Shown here: positions 5,540-8,278 of the stretch, one piece after another | How positions within the stretch are numbered: the first letter of the stretch is position 1 | How the letters are laid out: each line of letters begins with the position of its first letter | Assembly (NCBI GenBank): GCA_934427095.1 | Contig: CAKRYM010000057.1 | Location: forward strand, 1 to 8,278 | Source: an uncultured Bacillota bacterium | Lineage (GTDB): Bacteria > Bacillota > Dehalobacteriia > UBA4068 | Reading direction: 5' to 3' | DNA: 8,278 nucleotides | Notes under the pieces: model-generated | Told to the model about the DNA's origin: nothing | The model's database searches: none | Seen by the model: the letters and a program-made list of their open reading frames with translations, nothing else | Position numbers and translations under genes: made by a program

Positions 5540-7660
5540 TTAAGATTGTGTATCCCTATAAATTGGGAAGAAATCAATGTATTCTCCTTCTTGGCTACTG
5601 GCAGCCCCCATCATAAGGTTTTGCCAGGAAGCGGTAGCGTCATTGGTTAAAACATAGCAAAGTGCAGAGGTATGGTCCACTTTTATCGGGACGTCTGGAT
5701 AATAGAGCAGATAGGAATAAGTGCGCTCCAGTCTTTGGGTGCCTTCTTCCCAGCGTAAAATATATTCGCTGCCGGTAAATGTTAAGGTAAAAACATAGAG
5801 GGCAGGATAATCTTCTTGATAAGCTTCGTAATATTGCGCATTGCAAGTCTCTGGATTAAGAGTATAATAATGAGCCACTTGAACCGTACAAGCCTCTTTT
5901 TGTTCAGCTGTTTGGACAAAATCTAACCAAGTTTGCTCTCCAGCGGTCACATCGCCATCTGATAGGATAACGCAGCCGGCCGCTTCGGCTTCTGCTAGGG
6001 CCTTTGGGGCTACCCGTTTTGGTGGACTATATTGATATAGATCTTTTGTACCTGCGTCAGTTTCCGCTAACACGACGGTATAATCCGGGTATTCCTGTAA
6101 TGCATAAATGGTCCATTGCACAGGGGTGGGCTCTACTTCTTCTGTAAATTGATCCAAAAGCGTAGTCTTGGTCACTGTAGCCATATCTCCATCTGTCCGC
6201 TCATAACGGTAAATTTCGCCGTCCAGTGGGACATAGAGATAGGCATCAAAAGCACCCTCAATTTTTGCGATGGTGGGTATCATTTTACTACTATCGGCAG
6301 AAAGACTAGTTACGGTTTTTTGTGTGTTTTCTGCGGATGGATTGCTTTTGCTAAAGCTATTTTCATAGATGTCAAGAAACAAGGTAACAAAGTGTGCTTG
6401 TTCTTGGGCTGCTGGGGTACCGGTGGTCACCTGCCAGCCAAAGGTTTTATAAAGGTCATAATTTTTCTGGGAAAGGGGAGATAATCTGTTTTCCTCTTGA
6501 ATCAACGCTATCCCTTCTGCATACAGCTTTGTGAAGGTGGTAAAGGCTTGCTTAGGGTTTTTAAACACGGCCATCCCGTTACGATCGGCGCCGATGGCAA
6601 AATCTTCGCTAATGCTTTCAAAGTGCTCTTTGTCGACATTTCCCTGAATATTACCGGTACCGGGAAGATATTCTTGTACCCAAGGATTTTTGACGGTAGA
6701 GACGGGGTTGGTTAAGAAACATATGGCCACTACCAGACAGGCGATGATTGCTAAGACAGTCATCCAGAAGGCAGGTTTTCGGTAATGAAGCACGGCTTTT
6801 ACCCGCTTTTTCACTCCTACTTCTCCGAACGCCAAGGGACAAGGGACAAGTTTTCTATGGTTAGTACTACAAGTCAATAATGCCTCAGAATAATCTGCCC
6901 TCTGTTGAAGATTAAGGCCTTGGACGGCTTTTTCATCACAGGCTAATTCCATATCCCGACAGAGGAGAAGATAGGCTACCCATATCAATGGATTAAACCA
7001 ATGTATGGTTAGGAGAAGAAAGCCAAGAGGCTTCCACCAATGATCTTTGCGAGAGATATGGGCTTGCTCATGGGCGATAACGTGCGCCAGCACCTGCTCA
7101 TTTAAACGGAAAGGTAAGTAGATCTTCGGCTTAATGATACCAAGAACAAAGGGGGTGCTTATCCGTTCACTTTGGAAAATATTGTCCCGGTATAAAACAG
7201 CAGTACTTAGTTTTTGCTTGAGTCGCCAGTAGCTGATTGCCGCATATAAGCAAAGCACAGCCATACCAGCAAGCCAAAAAAGTGTCGCATAGATAAGATG
7301 AATCTGCATACGATCCACCGTTTGTCCTATGGGAACGGTGATCCCGTCTCGATAGATTGGGTTTGTAATGATATTTAGCTGTGCTGTTTCTTGTAATTGT
7401 GCCCCTTCATACCTTAACATTTCCATGGGTACTGTTTCGGCACTTGGCATGAGGCTAAAGACGCTCTCGATGGAAAAAGGAAGGAGAAGGCGCAGGGCAA
7501 CGATTCCCCAAAGGGTGACAAAAATCCACTTGGGGGCTTTTTTGAGAAAAAGACGAAGTAGAATCACCATGCAAATTAACCAACTGGCTGAAATACTGGC
7601 ATTCAGCACCTGAGAAAAATCAAGTATTTCTTCTAATAAATCTGCCATCCACGCCATCAT
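5540..7660 (-). CDS. BlaR1-like M56 membrane metallopeptidase with a non-penicillin-binding sensor domain
   Basis: The 706-residue protein starts at MMAWMADLL, one base after the blaI stop, with GGGAG in front; an ATG at 7687 would add nine residues overlapping blaI and lacks such a site. Membrane segments lie near 24-40, 46-62, 122-144, 212-233 and 297-316. The zinc peptidase motif is H197-E-Q-A-H201, followed by HWFNPLIW and DMELACDEKAV (236-246), the standard M56 third-ligand region. The C-terminal ~385 residues, probably outside the cell, replace the transpeptidase-like sensor of true BlaR1: I find no serine SxxK/SxN/KTG set. They contain stretches I recognise from other clostridial M56 proteins (ALIQEEN, LSQKNYDLYKTFGWQVTTG, YRYERTDGDM, VLTNDAT). 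It should sense an envelope signal and inactivate the BlaI partner. Confidence 0.88.
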   Translation of the reverse strand: MMAWMADLLEEILDFSQVLNASISASWLICMVILLRLFLKKAPKWIFVTLWGIVALRLLLPFSIESVFSLMPSAETVPMEMLRYEGAQLQETAQLNIITNPIYRDGITVPIGQTVDRMQIHLIYATLFWLAGMAVLCLYAAISYWRLKQKLSTAVLYRDNIFQSERISTPFVLGIIKPKIYLPFRLNEQVLAHVIAHEQAHISRKDHWWKPLGFLLLTIHWFNPLIWVAYLLLCRDMELACDEKAVQGLNLQQRADYSEALLTCSTNHRKLVPCPLAFGEVGVKKRVKAVLHYRKPAFWMTVLAIIACLVVAICFLTNPVSTVKNPWVQEYLPGTGNIQGNVDKEHFESISEDFAIGADRNGMAVFKNPKQAFTTFTKLYAEGIALIQEENRLSPLSQKNYDLYKTFGWQVTTGTPAAQEQAHFVTLFLDIYENSFSKSNPSAENTQKTVTSLSADSSKMIPTIAKIEGAFDAYLYVPLDGEIYRYERTDGDMATVTKTTLLDQFTEEVEPTPVQWTIYALQEYPDYTVVLAETDAGTKDLYQYSPPKRVAPKALAEAEAAGCVILSDGDVTAGEQTWLDFVQTAEQKEACTVQVAHYYTLNPETCNAQYYEAYQEDYPALYVFTLTFTGSEYILRWEEGTQRLERTYSYLLYYPDVPIKVDHTSALCYVLTNDATASWQNLMMGAASSQEGEYIDFFPIYRDTQS

Positions 7661-7661
7661 G

Positions 7662-8027
7662 TTATCTCCCTTTTCTGATCCGGTCAATCATCTGCTGTAC
7701 TTCATCAATTTCTGCCTGGGAAATGTTTTGATGTTTGGTAAAAGTGGCAATAAAGGCGGGTAGAGAACCTTCAAAGCGTTTTTTTACTAACTCGTCGATT
7801 TCCGCCATTTGTACTTCGTCTTTAGAAACCAACGTGGTAACGGTGCCGTTTTCGTTTTTCAGCACACCGCGTTCCTTTAGGCGTTTAATTACCGTATAAG
7901 TGGTGGTCCGTTTCCAGCCCAATTGCTCCTGGCATAACTTTACCAGGGTGGTAGTAGAAACCGGCTCGTGTTCCCATAAAATCAAGCAAAACAGATACTC
8001 ACTTTCGAAAATTTTGGGTGTGTCCAT
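7662..8027 (-). CDS. BlaI/MecI/CopY-family transcriptional repressor
   Basis: The 121-residue protein has the usual length and fold of BlaI-type repressors. A winged helix fills residues about 8-70: E-Y-x-x-x-x-x-L-W with Trp18, helix 2 STTTLVKLCQEQLG and recognition helix WKRTTTYTVIKRLKERGVL (38-56), followed by the wing. A C-terminal helical dimerisation region begins near residue 75. Such proteins bind dyad operators as dimers and are released when the partner M56 protein causes their cleavage; the family's cleavage site lies in the C-terminal region, here possibly near LPAFIATF. AGGAG is 8 bases before the ATG. The gene leads the operon; the M56 gene follows after one base. The operator at 8040-8081 in its own promoter indicates autorepression. 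Confidence 0.93.
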   Translation of the reverse strand: MDTPKIFESEYLFCLILWEHEPVSTTTLVKLCQEQLGWKRTTTYTVIKRLKERGVLKNENGTVTTLVSKDEVQMAEIDELVKKRFEGSLPAFIATFTKHQNISQAEIDEVQQMIDRIRKGR

Positions 8028-8039
8028 ATCGTTTTCTCC

Positions 8040-8081
8040 TGTCTAATGCGATAGACAATATATAGTCTATTGCATTAGACA
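8040..8081. promoter_or_regulatory. Operator: near-perfect 42-bp palindrome, two GTCTA-N6-TAGAC dyads
   Basis: The two halves pair at 19 of 21 positions; the exceptions are 8057/8064 and 8050/8071. Each half is itself a dyad: GTCTA-atgcga-TAGAC (8041-8056) and GTCTA-ttgcat-TAGAC (8065-8080), centres 24 bp apart. The right dyad covers the putative -10 of blaI and the left one lies just after the start point, next to the ribosome binding site. This is the expected place for BlaI dimers to block the operon, although the sequence differs from the TACA-TGTA type known in staphylococci. Confidence 0.85.
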
Positions 8082-8092
8082 ACATTTGTCAA
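8064..8092 (-). promoter_or_regulatory. Sigma-A promoter of the blaI-M56 operon
   Basis: On the minus strand a perfect -35 TTGACA (8092-8087) and a 17-base spacer lead to TAGACT (8069-8064) as -10 (4/6). The weak -10 is imposed by the operator half-site TAGAC that it contains. The start point would be near 8057 and the leader about 30 bases. Confidence 0.7.
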
Positions 8093-8120
8093 TAGGAACT
8101 TTTGGGGAATACTAGATAAT

Positions 8121-8167
8121 AAACCCCTGTTGTCTACAAAATCACACTACGGACAACAGGGGTTTTT
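8121..8167. terminator. Long hairpin with 14-bp stem, probable terminator
   Basis: AAACCCCTGTTGTC (8121-8134) pairs perfectly with GACAACAGGGGTTT (8152-8165) around a 17-base loop. Rightward it ends in TTTTT; leftward in TTTATTAT. No rightward gene is seen before it, so it most likely ends a leftward gene lying beyond the right edge and keeps that transcript out of the blaI promoter. Confidence 0.62.
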
Positions 8168-8278
8168 ACGATTTGGGAAAAAGGGACTGATTAAATAGTG
8201 TTTTAATTAGACATAGTAATTTCACTCCGATTTATTCTTCTTGTGGCATGGTGGGGCTTGGGGAGGTATTTCTTTTTT
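8168..8278. other. No supported gene; possibly the 3' end or 3' flank of a leftward gene
   Basis: The last 111 bases are AT-rich with two short G-rich runs. On the minus strand, frames open from the edge end at 8230 (tail TSPSPTMPQEE) or 8221 (tail KKNKSE), which could be the C-terminus of a leftward gene, but too few residues are visible to tell. Confidence 0.25.

Overview
The window looks like chromosome from an endospore-forming Firmicute of the Clostridia type (Negativicutes are also possible). The evidence is a complete cotJA-cotJB-cotJC spore-coat operon, strong AAGGAGG ribosome binding sites, and a BlaI/M56 pair whose C-terminal sensor region resembles clostridial relatives. Base composition is moderate and even. 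I see no IS element, phage gene, tRNA, rRNA or CRISPR array.

Layout. (a) 1-360: the 3' end of a rightward integral membrane protein, probably an ABC-2 type permease, closed by a perfect-palindrome terminator. (b) 361-1580, rightward: a sporulation-type promoter candidate, then cotJA, cotJB and cotJC with 14-base gaps, ending in a bidirectional terminator shared with the convergent operon. (c) 1595-3811, leftward: a sigma-A promoter followed by a D-2-hydroxyacid dehydrogenase, a PflX-like radical SAM protein (3-base gap) and a small DUF1294 membrane protein that appears to start at CTG directly after the radical SAM stop codon. (d) 3908-5336, leftward: a single VWA-domain protein with a complete MIDAS site, no signal peptide and a cysteine-rich C-terminus. 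Its putative promoter closely resembles the one in front of cotJ. (e) 5452-8092, leftward: a BlaI-type repressor and an M56 (BlaR1-like) membrane metallopeptidase, autoregulated in all likelihood through a near-perfect 42-bp operator palindrome at 8040-8081, and ended by a strong hairpin terminator at 5452-5482. (f) 8082-8278: a 14-bp-stem hairpin and a stretch with no gene I can support.

How the genes work together. CotJA/B/C form one spore-coat module, with CotJC being a manganese-catalase-like protein that keeps all five metal-ligand positions. The BlaI/M56 pair is a membrane sensor plus repressor circuit, but its sensor domain is not a penicillin-binding domain, so its signal is unlikely to be a directly bound beta-lactam. 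The dehydrogenase, PflX and DUF1294 genes are co-transcribed but have no obvious shared pathway. The most interesting lead is the VWA gene. Its promoter candidate shares a TGTCA...GG element and GCATAA(G/T)ATG with the cotJ promoter candidate at nearly the same spacing, which suggests it is a mother-cell sporulation gene, perhaps for a coat or surface protein.
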